From contig NZ_LEKN01000012.1 in NCBI RefSeq assembly GCF_009761395.1, forward strand, positions 1 through 64,000: a stretch of DNA of 64,000 bases, read 5' to 3'. A program made the position numbers and the translations under genes. This stretch comes from Ursidibacter maritimus. GTDB taxonomy: Bacteria > Pseudomonadota > Gammaproteobacteria > Enterobacterales > Pasteurellaceae. Below are positions 8,140-17,067 of this stretch, one piece after another (the first letter of the stretch is position 1; the number at the start of each line of letters is the position of its first letter). The notes beneath the pieces were generated by a model that was not told the origin of the DNA, searched no databases, and saw nothing but the letters and a program-made list of their open reading frames with translations.

Positions 8140-8170
8140 AGCCCAGCAATATTGTTGGGCTTTATTTTTA
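8140..8170 (+). terminator. Terminator or attenuator hairpin
   Basis: AGCCCA (8140-8145) pairs with TGGGCT (8156-8161), with a CAAT/ATTG extension inside and TTTATTTTT after. The next gene's ribosome site (AGAGGA) follows directly, so it may only partly stop transcription. Confidence 0.7.
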
Positions 8171-8182
8171 GAGGATATTTTT

Positions 8183-8392
8183 ATGTTGGATAAATATATT
8201 CAAGACGAATTTTTACGCCTAGATCAACGCTATACAGCTTGGTACCAAAGTGAAGAAACCGATGAAATTGCTAGAACTCGTATTCAAGAGAGTGAACGGA
8301 TTTTAAAAATCCTATACGCTCTGAAATATAACAAAGATCCAATGCAAAATAGTATAGGCTATCTCGCATTTATGGCATCGAAAGGTAAATAA
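8183..8392 (+). CDS. Small unknown protein
   Basis: A 69-residue, helical, charged protein (MLDKYIQDEFLRLDQRY start). No family is recognised. AGAGGA lies about 8 nt upstream. It is the only gene of module 1 without the three-part leader and instead sits directly behind a terminator hairpin, so it may be read by leakage from the STY4534-type gene. Confidence 0.6.
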   Translation: MLDKYIQDEFLRLDQRYTAWYQSEETDEIARTRIQESERILKILYALKYNKDPMQNSIGYLAFMASKGK

Positions 8393-8428
8393 TCTGTTTT
8401 ACTTAGGTACCGAATATTTAGCCCCATT

Positions 8429-8482
8429 AGGGAAATGCTCCCTGTGGTGTGTTTCCCTTCACTTTTTTTTAGGAGAAACACT
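8429..8482 (+). promoter_or_regulatory. Three-part translational leader L2
   Basis: A = AGGGAAA (8429-8435), B = GTGTTTCCCT (8449-8458), C = GGAGAAACAC (8472-8481). A and B give 7 bp; B and C give GTGTTTC/GAAACAC plus CC/GG. A is also closed by CCCT at 8440-8443. Confidence 0.75.
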
Positions 8483-9100
8483 ATGTCTATTTTAACTTTA
8501 GATGATGTCGTACAAGCTAACGAAATTTTTGACCGTATTTATGAGACCTTTCAACAACGTGTTGCGTTGTTCAATTTTAAATTGAAACGCTCACCTGAAA
8601 TGAGGCTACTCAAATCAGTTAGAAATTATGAGAATGCTTTAAAAACGCTTTCGAAAGATGAGATGTTTTGTAATCTATGGAATGAATTTTCTTGCATCGA
8701 ACTCGGCGGTGAGCTTAGAGTTAATACTTTGAAAAATCAGGAATTCATTTCACATTGTGAACGTTTACTTGATGGTAGCCACGAAATATTTCGTTTTGCA
8801 CAACCTCTTGCACATAAGTTTGGTATAAGTGATATCAAACTCATTAAAGTGGTTGCAGAAAAACTCGTGAATGAAATCACAAAATGGAAATATCAAGCGA
8901 TTGCGATGACTCGTTCAGACATTTATCAGTTTGATTTTTGTATTGCTGATATTCGCAGTGTGATTGAAAAATGTCAGGCTCTTTTAGATTTTGATTCAAA
9001 TATTGAATCAGTCATAGAAGTAGAACATTCCTTGTTACACGAATGGTGGAACTTAATTGAGTTTAAATACGCTACAGCAAAGCAACTTCATCTGCAATAA
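8483..9100 (+). CDS. Unknown soluble protein, 205 residues
   Basis: A mostly alpha-helical, soluble protein without signal peptide or membrane segment. No catalytic motif or family is recognised. ATG 8483 is preferred because it follows the leader's GGAGAAACAC; the in-frame start at 8435 lies inside the leader. An intrinsic terminator follows the stop, so this gene with its leader forms a separable cassette within module 1. Confidence 0.65.
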   Translation: MSILTLDDVVQANEIFDRIYETFQQRVALFNFKLKRSPEMRLLKSVRNYENALKTLSKDEMFCNLWNEFSCIELGGELRVNTLKNQEFISHCERLLDGSHEIFRFAQPLAHKFGISDIKLIKVVAEKLVNEITKWKYQAIAMTRSDIYQFDFCIADIRSVIEKCQALLDFDSNIESVIEVEHSLLHEWWNLIEFKYATAKQLHLQ

Positions 9101-9112
9101 CTTAACCATATA

Positions 9113-9147
9113 ACAGACCTCGCTAGCGGTCTGTTTCTTTCATTTTT
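9113..9147 (+). terminator. Rho-independent terminator
   Basis: ACAGACC (9113-9119) pairs with GGTCTGT (9128-9134), followed by TTCTTTCATTTTTT. It separates the 205-residue gene from the next leader. Confidence 0.75.
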
Positions 9148-9162
9148 TAACATTTACCCAAT

Positions 9163-9221
9163 GGGGACACTTCCCTATTAGATAAGGCAGTGTTTCCCAT
9201 TTCTTCTTTAGGAGACACATT
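9163..9221 (+). promoter_or_regulatory. Three-part translational leader L3
   Basis: A = GGGGACACT (9163-9171), B = AGTGTTTCCC (9189-9198), C = GGAGACACAT (9211-9220). A and B pair over nine bases with one bulge; B and C pair less perfectly (GTGT/ACAC and CC/GG). The ACAC motif is gene-specific. Confidence 0.65.
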
Positions 9222-9560
9222 ATGTCATTTTTTAACATCCCTCTTAATTGTTCCCGTAAATGTGAGGCTTGGGAAGATATTCTTTCTCATTACAATGATT
9301 GGGTTGCAGATGATGAAGTCTGGGAGATTGCTAGACAATCGGAGGAACTACCTATCTTAGGAAATATTTACCAACGATTAGTGCTAGATCGCATCTTATC
9401 CCATTTCTGCGAGGAAACAGGAAAAGATGAATCAGATTTAACGCTGTTTTACTATGTCAATTCAATTGATACCCACTTGGTTATTAATGAGTGGGATATT
9501 TGTACAGAAGAAGATTATTGGGGTTGTGTCGAAAAATATCGCATAACCTATACACAGTAA
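9222..9560 (+). CDS. Unknown acidic protein, 112 residues
   Basis: A soluble, acidic protein rich in Trp and Glu/Asp (for example DWVADDEVWEIARQSEE). It has no signal peptide and no motif or family I recognise. Small acidic ICE proteins are sometimes anti-defence factors, but nothing here proves that. The start follows leader L3. Confidence 0.65.
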   Translation: MSFFNIPLNCSRKCEAWEDILSHYNDWVADDEVWEIARQSEELPILGNIYQRLVLDRILSHFCEETGKDESDLTLFYYVNSIDTHLVINEWDICTEEDYWGCVEKYRITYTQ

Positions 9561-9580
9561 CTTTAATATTTAAACCCTAA

Positions 9581-9636
9581 GGGGAAATACTATCCCCTTG
9601 GAGATCGTATTTCCCCATCTTATTTGGAGAAATACT
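9581..9636 (+). promoter_or_regulatory. Three-part translational leader L4, best example
   Basis: A = GGGGAAATAC (9581-9590), B = GTATTTCCCC (9607-9616), C = GGAGAAATAC (9626-9635). A and B are perfectly complementary over 10 bases. B and C are complementary except one base. A and C differ at one base, so A is a decoy of the ribosome site. CCCC at 9594-9597 can close A into a hairpin. Confidence 0.85.
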
Positions 9637-9831
9637 ATGTTTTCTTTCAACACTTTATTTTCATTCAAAACGTTGTATATCTTATTTGGAGTGATAATTT
9701 TGGCAAATATTATCAAAATTATAACACTCTGGTATTTAAATGACTCTACAACCCATTCATTATTGCTTTCTGTGCTAAAAACAATGTTTTTAATTGTATT
9801 GTGGAAGCAAATAAAGCTTATAAATGAATAA
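9637..9831 (+). CDS. Small membrane protein, 64 residues
   Basis: Two hydrophobic helices (about residues 10-32 and 40-56) and no recognised family. The ATG lies directly after leader L4; the in-frame start at 9598 would include leader sequence and is rejected. Similar small membrane proteins occur in accessory module 2. Confidence 0.6.
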   Translation: MFSFNTLFSFKTLYILFGVIILANIIKIITLWYLNDSTTHSLLLSVLKTMFLIVLWKQIKLINE

Positions 9832-9878
9832 CTGTACTTTGGGCATAACCTATATTTGCCCGATTAATTACCCCCCCT

Positions 9879-9938
9879 AGGGAAACATTGTTTTCTCTAG
9901 GGGAAGCAAGTTTCCCTTTTTTTTAGGAGAAACTTGTT
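9879..9938 (+). promoter_or_regulatory. Three-part translational leader L5
   Basis: A = AGGGAAAC (9879-9886), B = CAAGTTTCCCT (9907-9917), C = GGAGAAACTTG (9926-9936). A and B give 8 bp; B and C give CAAGTTTC/GAAACTTG plus CC/GG. A also lies in a hairpin closed by CTAG/CTAG. Confidence 0.8.
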
Positions 9939-10412
9939 ATGTGTAATTTTTTAACGTCGTCTGAAAATTTGGTATTAGAACAAGCACTATTATTGTTAGA
10001 GAAAATTATGGAACAACATCCGAGTTATGGTGATACCCCACAATTTTCAAATCCTGAGATTGTGCGAGATTACCTACGGATGAAAATCGCTACAGATGAT
10101 AGAGAGAATTTTGTTGTGCTATTTTTAGATAACCAACATAAACTGATTTCATCTGAGGTTTTGTTTCAAGGTACCTTTAATACTAGTGCGGTTTATCCTA
10201 GAGAGATTATAAAACGTGCTTTAGAATTAAATGCGGGAGCATTGATTCTTGCACATAATCATCCATCAGGAAAATCAACACCAAGTGAAGCAGACAAAAA
10301 TATTACATTTAAAATTAAGCAAGCTGCAGAATTATTTGATATTCGTGTATTAGACCATTTTGTTGTCACGCTGAAGGATACATTTAGTTTTGTAGAAAAT
10401 TTTATATTGTAA
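9939..10412 (+). CDS. RadC-like JAB/MPN domain protein
   Basis: A 157-residue RadC-family protein. The JAB1/MPN metal-binding motif is visible near residue 105 (HNHPSGKSTPSEAD), preceded by FNTSAVYPREIIKRAL. It lacks the N-terminal helix-hairpin-helix part of chromosomal RadC, as is usual for the short versions on ICEs and plasmids. The catalytic role of this family is unsettled (putative deubiquitinase-like metallo-hydrolase). It sits in module 1 under leader L5. Confidence 0.9.
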   Translation: MCNFLTSSENLVLEQALLLLEKIMEQHPSYGDTPQFSNPEIVRDYLRMKIATDDRENFVVLFLDNQHKLISSEVLFQGTFNTSAVYPREIIKRALELNAGALILAHNHPSGKSTPSEADKNITFKIKQAAELFDIRVLDHFVVTLKDTFSFVENFIL

Positions 10413-10427
10413 TCATTAACCCATATA

Positions 10428-10477
10428 GGGATACTTCCCTGTATGGTGAAAGTATCCCATTTAGGAGATATTTTCAT
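10428..10477 (+). promoter_or_regulatory. Three-part translational leader L6
   Basis: A = GGGATACTT (10428-10436), B = AAGTATCCC (10450-10458), C = GGAGATATTTTC (10464-10475). A and B are perfectly complementary over 9 bases. B and C pair through GAAAGTATC/GATATTTTC with one G-T wobble. Confidence 0.75.
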
Positions 10478-10810
10478 ATGTTAGAAACTAAACTGAGTGC
10501 TGAGCATTTGGCACAAATTCGACAAAATCAAGCTATTTATGGTATGAAGAAAACGGTAGAGTTAGGTCAAGTGAATGCAACCTCAACCGTATTCTCGATA
10601 TTAGGGAAAGACAATGTGCTTAACCTACTTCGACGACATATGCGTAAAGATTGGGGAGATATTGACGAACTGGATTGGTATCAAAACGAACAGGCATTAT
10701 TGATGGGAGAGCGAGTTATTTCGAGTTATCGCATTGAAAATGAAACTGTATTTGTGATTACTGGGTCAGATCGCAGTTACACCACAATTATGATGGCTTA
10801 CGAATATTAA
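10478..10810 (+). CDS. Plasmid/ICE-related small protein, function unknown
   Basis: A 110-residue protein of a family that I recall from plasmids and ICEs, often beside radC and sometimes loosely labelled a restriction subunit. Typical text is RRHMRKDWGDIDELDWYQNE, LLMGERVISSYRI and a C-terminal TGSDRSYTTIMM-EY. No enzyme motif is evident. It is the last gene of accessory module 1 and is followed by a strong terminator. Confidence 0.7.
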   Translation: MLETKLSAEHLAQIRQNQAIYGMKKTVELGQVNATSTVFSILGKDNVLNLLRRHMRKDWGDIDELDWYQNEQALLMGERVISSYRIENETVFVITGSDRSYTTIMMAYEY

Positions 10811-10819
10811 ATTTCTCAA

Positions 10820-10857
10820 AGGCATTCCTATCGCAATATAGGAATGCCTATTTTTTT
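10820..10857 (+). terminator. Strong rho-independent terminator
   Basis: AGGCATTCCTAT pairs with ATAGGAATGCCT (10820-10850), followed by a seven-T run. It ends accessory module 1. Confidence 0.9.
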
Positions 10858-10909
10858 GATAAAAATTATTCAATTTCAAGATTGTGTTTTTTATTACAAA
10901 TTAAGGCGA

Positions 10910-10926
10910 TTTTTTGCATAGTTATT
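10910..10926 (+). promoter_or_regulatory. Promoter-like TTTTTTGCATAGTTATT, start of the transfer operon
   Basis: A T-run plus TTGCATAGTTAT about 40 bp ahead of the first transfer gene. Related sequences precede 11734, 17362 and the structured RNA at 31611. Confidence 0.45.
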
Positions 10927-10963
10927 CCGTCTTTCTAGCGTTTAATTGTACTAAGGAAAAATT

Positions 10964-11617
10964 ATGAAAAAATCACTTCTCTTTTCTGTATTTTTTAGCC
11001 TAGGGCTCTTGGGATGTGTTAACCATTCAAAACAAAATATGGATAATGCAGACAATTCTTTGCCTCCAGGTAATCCATTACCTAAAGATATGCAAATTAG
11101 CGAGCTTAATTCATCGGAAGTTAATACAACAGTATTAAAACCAGTTCCCATTGAACACGGACGTAAAATAGAAGAAGATATTTATACTTCAACTTATCAA
11201 GAGCATCCCGACGTCGTTCGCTATGGTCGCTATACACTAGTCAGTAGTTCTCCTATCGGTGGGCAAAAATATCTCCTTGAACAGCTAGTCCAAGTGAATA
11301 TGAAAGGAAAAAAGAAACAGTATACGCTTACTGTCGAACAAGGAATTTGGAATACATTGAAAAACACTGGATTCACATTATGCAGTGTACCCAGCCCAGA
11401 AGTAAGAAGTCTCTTTAATCATCAGTTACCTAAAGTACATTATGAGTTTGGGCCGATGCGTTTAAGGGAAGCACTACAAATGCTATCAGGCGAGGCGTAT
11501 GAGCTAACGGTTAATGATACTCTTCGTCAGGTTTGTTTTGAACGTAGGAATTCAGTACCGAAAATGACTGCACCGATGATTCAAGTCGAAACCAGTCAAT
11601 CAGAAGGACAATTATAA
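10964..11617 (+). CDS. PilL-like ICE pilus/transfer lipoprotein
   Basis: A 217-residue predicted lipoprotein. The lipobox GLLGC places the lipid-bearing cysteine near residue 18. The central region (YGRYTLVSSSPIGGQKYLLEQ) and the C-terminal HYEFGPMRLREALQML-like domain match the PilL N-terminal/TcpQ-type proteins of PFGI-1-class ICEs (TIGR03748, from memory). It is probably an outer-membrane component of the conjugation apparatus. It is the first gene of the transfer region and has AAGGAAAAATT upstream. Confidence 0.75.
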   Translation: MKKSLLFSVFFSLGLLGCVNHSKQNMDNADNSLPPGNPLPKDMQISELNSSEVNTTVLKPVPIEHGRKIEEDIYTSTYQEHPDVVRYGRYTLVSSSPIGGQKYLLEQLVQVNMKGKKKQYTLTVEQGIWNTLKNTGFTLCSVPSPEVRSLFNHQLPKVHYEFGPMRLREALQMLSGEAYELTVNDTLRQVCFERRNSVPKMTAPMIQVETSQSEGQL

Positions 11618-11657
11618 TAAAGCTGAAAAATCTATTTCTAAATCATATTAAAAAATA

Positions 11658-11705
11658 ATAGACTTTTTCATTACTCTCAATTTTATTTTTTGGCATAGTC
11701 ATTTC
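11658..11705 (+). promoter_or_regulatory. Second transfer promoter with 17-bp upstream element
   Basis: ATAGACTTTTTCATTAC (11658-11674) recurs exactly at 17282-17298. The following TTTTTTGGCATAGTCATT (11686-11703) is the -10-like part. From AGAC to GCAT is 33 bp at both sites. Confidence 0.5.
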
Positions 11706-11733
11706 ATTGTTTATTATCTTAATAGGCTATGTT

Positions 11734-12483
11734 ATGACTTCTAAAATTCTTCCGATGATGCTTGGAATGATACTGGTATTTCCAAGCCCATCTATTTTGG
11801 CAAACACCTCCCAATCTTCTATAGTCAACACCTTAAATCAATCCAATACGATGCAACAATCTGTGGAGCAAAATCTTAATGTTTCAAATTCAGAAGATAA
11901 ATGGTCAGAATGGGGGTTAACTCGTGATGATTGGAGTCGTTATGAACTCTTGAAAAAAGGGGCTCGTGGCATTTGGTCTCCTAGTTTAGACCCCTTAACA
12001 ACATTAGGCATTGAAGCTCGTAGTGATACTGAGCGTGATCGCTACGCAGAACTACTTGCTAAAAAAGAATTCCAAAGAGTAGAAAAAGAATTTGCTTTTC
12101 AAATTGCTTACAACAGAGCATTTGAACGCTTATATCCTAATGTTTTACCGTTTAAATCCGAAAGTGTATCTACTACTTCAGCTGCGATAGGTCGTATCAT
12201 CTATTTTACTCGCACAGATTGTGATAAATGCGTAGATCATCTCACTCGATTATGGAGCCGTGCAGGAAATAATCCTGTTGATATTTATATCGTCGATAGT
12301 ATGCAAGATGACAATAAGATTCAGCAATGGGCAGTAAAAAACCGAATTGATATTAATAAAGTTAAAAATCGCCAAATTACCCTAAATCACGATAGTGGAT
12401 ATTGGCTACATTATGCGAATGGTAAGATGCCAGCTGCATTTATTATTCAAGGAAATGGTGAATGGCAATCTCTCGTCTACTAA
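11734..12483 (+). CDS. ICE protein, PFL_4693 family
   Basis: A 249-residue exported protein (signal peptide to about residue 24). The conserved WGLTRDDWSRYE...GIWSPSLDPLTTLG region identifies the PFL_4693 family (TIGR03759). The C-terminal half resembles a thioredoxin fold with a DCDKC pair after FTRT. It is a periplasmic part of the mating apparatus with unknown exact role. ATG 11734 is preferred; the longer frame begins at a TTG without ribosome site. Its last 22 nt overlap the next gene. Confidence 0.85.
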   Translation: MTSKILPMMLGMILVFPSPSILANTSQSSIVNTLNQSNTMQQSVEQNLNVSNSEDKWSEWGLTRDDWSRYELLKKGARGIWSPSLDPLTTLGIEARSDTERDRYAELLAKKEFQRVEKEFAFQIAYNRAFERLYPNVLPFKSESVSTTSAAIGRIIYFTRTDCDKCVDHLTRLWSRAGNNPVDIYIVDSMQDDNKIQQWAVKNRIDINKVKNRQITLNHDSGYWLHYANGKMPAAFIIQGNGEWQSLVY

Positions 12484-13298
12484 TTTCAGCCATCCTATTA
12501 GGCTCAGTCCATTCAGCAATTGCATTCAATGGATTCGGTTTTGATGTTGACACCTATATTGATGAAGCAGCTAAACGTTATCAAATCCCTAGGGAGATGC
12601 TACGAGGATTAGTCAAAATGGAAAATGGTTGGACAAATAATATTTCTCCAACTGGTGCTACAGGGGTTGGACAATTTACTTTCCGTACTTGGAATTGGCT
12701 AGCTACTATGCCCGAGGGAAAAGCGATTGGGATGAAACCTATTTCTCAACGAACTCGTGGTACTTATGCAGATCCTAGACTAAATAAAAGAGTCAATACT
12801 TTAGCGACAGGATTACTCGCTAGATTACATATTCAACAATTTGCAGAGCGAGGGATTAAAAGCTCAGATGAGAATTTATATATGGCTCATAATATTGGGT
12901 TAGATGGCTTTCACCGTGCATTACAAGGTCGAGCAAATGCTGATGATATTCGTAATATGAGACGTAATGGTATGAAACGATGGATGAGTGTGAATGATTT
13001 CCTCACTTATCAAAAAAATCGTTATAACAGCAATAAACAGATTGCTAATGCGATTCCCTCTAAATCACTTTATTCAAACGATAACAAGCCCTTTACTGCT
13101 CAAAATGAGGCAAAAAGAGACATTCCTAAAAAAACAAAGTCTAGGATGGATGATGCTCTGACTGCTACAAAACTACCTATTCAAAATGTTATTTCTTCGG
13201 CGAGTCAATCTTACATTAAACGAGAACAACCTAAATTGCGTTGGATCCAACCTAGTGATAAGCAAGTGGTTTGGGTTAATCCAGTGCAGAAACTTTAA
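12462..13298 (+). CDS. Lytic transglycosylase of the transfer system
   Basis: A 278-residue exported SLT-type protein that probably opens the peptidoglycan for the conjugation channel. After a signal peptide (cleavage after HSAIA) the SLT fold is seen: YQIPREMLRGLVKMENGW with the catalytic Glu, then SPTGATGVGQFT. The C-terminal 80 residues are polar and lysine-rich. In PFGI-1-type ICEs an SLT gene always sits between PFL_4693 and PFL_4695, as here. Confidence 0.85.
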   Translation: MAISRLLISAILLGSVHSAIAFNGFGFDVDTYIDEAAKRYQIPREMLRGLVKMENGWTNNISPTGATGVGQFTFRTWNWLATMPEGKAIGMKPISQRTRGTYADPRLNKRVNTLATGLLARLHIQQFAERGIKSSDENLYMAHNIGLDGFHRALQGRANADDIRNMRRNGMKRWMSVNDFLTYQKNRYNSNKQIANAIPSKSLYSNDNKPFTAQNEAKRDIPKKTKSRMDDALTATKLPIQNVISSASQSYIKREQPKLRWIQPSDKQVVWVNPVQKL

Positions 13299-13313
13299 AG
13301 GAATAGATAAATA

Positions 13314-13820
13314 ATGAAACAGAATGTATTTACATTACTTTGTCTGGGGATTTTCTCTATAAATATCTCCGCTGAATTAAAAGTCATCGCTGATCTCGGG
13401 GGGGAAAGTGCAGTACGTTTCTATGAACCTATTCAACCTGTCCATTCAGAAACTGCTCCAAAACATCCCAATGCTATTCCATCACAAGTGACTGAAGAAC
13501 AGTTATTACCTGTGGTTTCTCATAAATGGTCGGTAGGAAAAGTGCAAGCAAAATCGTTGAATTTGCCTGGTGCATTACCAATGTTCTTAATTGGTGCAGA
13601 TGAAACATCTCGCCAGTGGCTTAGCCAACATCGAGATGATTTAGTCAAAATGAATGCAATGGGATTGGTGATTAATGTGAATACCGTTGATGAAATGAAT
13701 ATCTTACGAAACATTGTACCTCAATTAACGTTGATGCCATCACCTGCAGATACCTTAGCAGAACGATTAGGTATCTTTCATTATCCACTGTTATTGACAG
13801 CGGAGGGCATTTCACAATGA
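13314..13820 (+). CDS. ICE protein, PFL_4695 family
   Basis: A 168-residue exported protein (signal peptide of about 20 residues). The text LKVIADLGGESAVRFYEPI near the N-terminus and GALPMFLIGADETSRQWL in the middle match the PFL_4695 family (TIGR03765). The function is unknown. It overlaps the traD start by 4 nt (ATGA), indicating coupled translation. Confidence 0.85.
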   Translation: MKQNVFTLLCLGIFSINISAELKVIADLGGESAVRFYEPIQPVHSETAPKHPNAIPSQVTEEQLLPVVSHKWSVGKVQAKSLNLPGALPMFLIGADETSRQWLSQHRDDLVKMNAMGLVINVNTVDEMNILRNIVPQLTLMPSPADTLAERLGIFHYPLLLTAEGISQ

Positions 13821-15979
13821 GTAACAAATATCTGATTGAATCATTACTTAGACCCCCTGTTGAATTTTATACCTCTATTGCCAGTGCTAGTGCCGCCGCT
13901 TTATGCATTGGTGCCCCTTGGGCATTGGCATTAAATCCAACTGTTGGTCACGGACTTGGGGCTGGGTTTGCGATATTAGCTCTAGTTCGGGCTAAGCAAG
14001 GTTGGAAAATTATTCGCTATCAGCGTAATTTAAAGCGATTATCTCGCTATACAATGTCTAGTAAACAAGTACCAGTAGGCAAAAAATACCTATTCTTGGG
14101 ACAAGGTTTCCGCTGGACTCCTCGTCATACACAGCGTTTGCACGACTGTTTTCAACAGTACGGTGAAAAATATGTTACTCCGTCCGCACTGTATTCTTGG
14201 GTCAAAGCATTTGAGAAAAAACACGAAGATCATTTTTTAAGTCGTTTAACCTCTAAAGATCACCCTCTAAATCCATTTCGACCTTTGCCACCTGTTGAAG
14301 GTAATCCTGCTATTCACGGTGTAGAACTCAATGAGGAAAATGTGACTGTACCGTTATCCAGTCGTGTTGGACATATGTTAGTGCTTGGCACAACTCGTGT
14401 CGGTAAAACCCGATTAGCTGAATTGCTCATTACTCAAGATATTAATCGTGGAAAGACATTTGAAGAACGAGAAGTAGTTATTTTCTTCGATCCTAAGGGC
14501 GATGCCGATATTCTGAAAAGAATGTATGCAGAGGCAAAACGAGCGGGGCGAGAAAATGAATTCTACTGTTTCCATTTAGGATGGCCCGATATTTCAGCTC
14601 GCTATAATGCCGTTGGTCGCTTTAATAAAATTACAGAGGTTGCTTCTCGTATTTCAGGGCAATTAAGCGGTGCTGGTAATTCAGCTGCATTTAAAGAATT
14701 TGCTTGGCGATTTGTGAATATCATTGCTAGAGCTTTGGTCGAACTAGGCTATCGACCTGATTATGAACAGATTGCTAGATATGTACGCAGCATTGATTCG
14801 CTCTTTTTAGAATATGCTAAAGTCTATTTCGACAGGCAAAATCCCGACCTGTGGGGAGCTATTGCACAAGCGGCTGCTAATATCGATCAGAAAAATTTGT
14901 CTTTTGCGATGAAAGGTCGAAATCCAATGGTTGTCGCTGTTGAGCAATATATTCGAGACGAAAAGATTTTCGATCCCGTACTAGATGGGTTGTGTAGTGC
15001 GGTGCGTTACGACAAAACATACTTTGATAAAATTGTTGCCTCGCTTTTACCGTTATTAGAAAAATTAACATCAGGTAAAGTTGCTGAGTTATTATCGCCT
15101 AATTATGCAGATATTGCGGATACTCGCCCTATTTTTGATTGGGAAGAAGTGATTCGTAAAAAAGGGATTGTTTATGTCGGTTTAGATGCACTGTCTGATT
15201 TGACTGTGGCATCTGCTGTGGGTAATTCAATGTTTGCTGACTTAGTTTCGATGGCTGGTCATATTTATAAATTTGGTATTAATGACGGTTTACCTCATCA
15301 ACCTGGGACAAAGCAATCTAAAATTTCGATTAATGTACATTGTGATGAGTTCAACGAGTTGATCGGCGATGAGTTTATCCCTCTTATCAATAAAGGGGGT
15401 GGTGCAGGTATGCAGATTACCGCCTATACACAGACGGTTTCTGATATCCAAGCTCGTACTCAGGATGCATCAAAAGCAGGACAGATTGTCGGGAACTTTA
15501 ATACTATGGTAATGCTGAGAGTAAAAGAACCCGCTACGGCTGAATTACTGACTAAAAATTTACCCAAAACAAGTATTTTAGAAGTGATGGCCATCTCAAG
15601 TACGACGGATAGTAATGACCCGACATCAGATAAAGACTTTGGCTCTAATACGGGAGATCGTGTTATCGTGAAAGATGCTGAGATGCTTTCGGTAGCAACG
15701 ATTATGAACTTACCTAAGGGGCAAGCATTTGCAATGATTGAAGGTGGTCAATTATGGAAAATCCGTATGCCGCTCCCAGTAGAAGATAAAGATGATATGA
15801 TGCCAGCAAGTTTACAAGAATTAGCCAATAATATGCGAGCAAACTATCGCACTGGCGAAAACTGGTGGGAGGGTGTGAATAATTATCAACCTAACGCAGA
15901 AGTAATGGCAAGTTTTGATGAATTAAATAAATCTCGATTCCCAATAGGAAAACTACAAGATGAACCCGAAAATAACTAA
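13817..15979 (+). CDS. traD: Conjugative coupling protein TraD (VirD4 type)
   Basis: A 720-residue inner-membrane ATPase that links the relaxosome to the secretion channel. Two N-terminal hydrophobic segments (about residues 22-60) precede the Walker A motif GTTRVGKT (residues 191-198) and the FFDPKGDAD segment. The SXT/TOL-type TraD family (TIGR03743) fits in length and order. It is embedded in the transfer operon, overlapping both neighbours. Confidence 0.95.
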   Translation: MSNKYLIESLLRPPVEFYTSIASASAAALCIGAPWALALNPTVGHGLGAGFAILALVRAKQGWKIIRYQRNLKRLSRYTMSSKQVPVGKKYLFLGQGFRWTPRHTQRLHDCFQQYGEKYVTPSALYSWVKAFEKKHEDHFLSRLTSKDHPLNPFRPLPPVEGNPAIHGVELNEENVTVPLSSRVGHMLVLGTTRVGKTRLAELLITQDINRGKTFEEREVVIFFDPKGDADILKRMYAEAKRAGRENEFYCFHLGWPDISARYNAVGRFNKITEVASRISGQLSGAGNSAAFKEFAWRFVNIIARALVELGYRPDYEQIARYVRSIDSLFLEYAKVYFDRQNPDLWGAIAQAAANIDQKNLSFAMKGRNPMVVAVEQYIRDEKIFDPVLDGLCSAVRYDKTYFDKIVASLLPLLEKLTSGKVAELLSPNYADIADTRPIFDWEEVIRKKGIVYVGLDALSDLTVASAVGNSMFADLVSMAGHIYKFGINDGLPHQPGTKQSKISINVHCDEFNELIGDEFIPLINKGGGAGMQITAYTQTVSDIQARTQDASKAGQIVGNFNTMVMLRVKEPATAELLTKNLPKTSILEVMAISSTTDSNDPTSDKDFGSNTGDRVIVKDAEMLSVATIMNLPKGQAFAMIEGGQLWKIRMPLPVEDKDDMMPASLQELANNMRANYRTGENWWEGVNNYQPNAEVMASFDELNKSRFPIGKLQDEPENN

Positions 15980-16295
15980 CGTATTATTAACTCAAATTCC
16001 CGATATGTATGTATTACTTGATAGCGAGAACTTCTTATGTTCGAGTACGGGTAAATTCGCTCAGGAAAGATTGGACTTCTTTGCCAGTACTATTTATCCA
16101 TACTGGGATGAAACTCGTTGTTCATTGCACGGACTAGCTGAGTATTTGACACAATTTGATATTGAGTTATGGACGGCTAATGATGTTCAGCTCTCTAAAA
16201 ATATGGAGTTTGCCTTTGACATCAGGTTCAATAGCAAATATCCAGGTAGGATCTTAGTACAATGTGAATTATTTCGTAAAGAGAGTGTGCATTAA
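15960..16295 (+). CDS. Unknown small protein between traD and PFL_4697
   Basis: A 111-residue soluble protein without recognised family. It overlaps the end of traD by 20 nt and the next start by one base (TAATG), so it is clearly part of the operon. Trp, Tyr and Cys are well represented (IYPYWDETRCSLHG). The position suggests an accessory transfer role. Confidence 0.7.
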   Translation: MNPKITNVLLTQIPDMYVLLDSENFLCSSTGKFAQERLDFFASTIYPYWDETRCSLHGLAEYLTQFDIELWTANDVQLSKNMEFAFDIRFNSKYPGRILVQCELFRKESVH

Positions 16296-17035
16296 TGGCT
16301 CAAAATCAACAAGAAAATTCGTCCCCAGCGAGAAAAGAATCAAGTTTGCCTTGTCGTATTGTGACTACATTGATTATCTCACTTATTTTAAGCATCATTG
16401 TTGAATGGTTATGTATTACGTTTGTATGGCCTGAACAAGGACATTTACACAGTAAGCAAGTAATGCAAGATGAGTTAGGGTGGCTTTCAGCTGAGTTCCA
16501 GCAAAGCCTCATTTATAGTTATCCTGTGACACTTGCTGAGCAGATTATTCAGTTTCTTCATCACTGGTTATTTGTTAAGACAGGTATTCAGCAATTATTA
16601 AATACCCCCATCGATCACGTTTCTGATATTAATTTCCGTCAAATGAATTGGGATACAGTCAAAAATACAGATTGGTTAGCTTATGCAATGTTTTATGTAA
16701 GAGCCTACATAGAATCGACTTTATATGTCATCATCGTCTTTGTTATTCGATTAATGATCATCGTGTTAACCAGTCCCGTGTTTCTGCTTGCTGGGCTTGT
16801 CGGATTAGTTGATGGCCTTGTTAATCGAGATCTACGTCGGTTTGGTGTTGGTCGAGAATCAGCCTTTAAATATCATCACGCCAAAAGAGCGGTTGTCCCT
16901 GTGATGTTTATTGCTTGGATAGTTTATTTATCATTGCCATTTTCTATTCATCCTAATTTGATATTAATTCCAGCAGCACTTTTGTTCGGGATAATGATTT
17001 CACTTACTGCATCAAATTTCAAAAAATACTTATAA
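16295..17035 (+). CDS. ICE membrane protein, PFL_4697 family (DUF4400)
   Basis: A 246-residue protein with four hydrophobic segments (near residues 25-45, 140-165, 168-180, 205-240). The conserved VGLVDGLVNRDLRRFGVGRESAF loop identifies the DUF4400/PFL_4697 family (TIGR03747) of ICE membrane proteins. The function is unknown. A long inverted repeat follows, suggesting the end of this transcription unit. Confidence 0.9.
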   Translation: MAQNQQENSSPARKESSLPCRIVTTLIISLILSIIVEWLCITFVWPEQGHLHSKQVMQDELGWLSAEFQQSLIYSYPVTLAEQIIQFLHHWLFVKTGIQQLLNTPIDHVSDINFRQMNWDTVKNTDWLAYAMFYVRAYIESTLYVIIVFVIRLMIIVLTSPVFLLAGLVGLVDGLVNRDLRRFGVGRESAFKYHHAKRAVVPVMFIAWIVYLSLPFSIHPNLILIPAALLFGIMISLTASNFKKYL

Positions 17036-17067
17036 TATATTCCTATCGTTAATCACATAATGTGAAC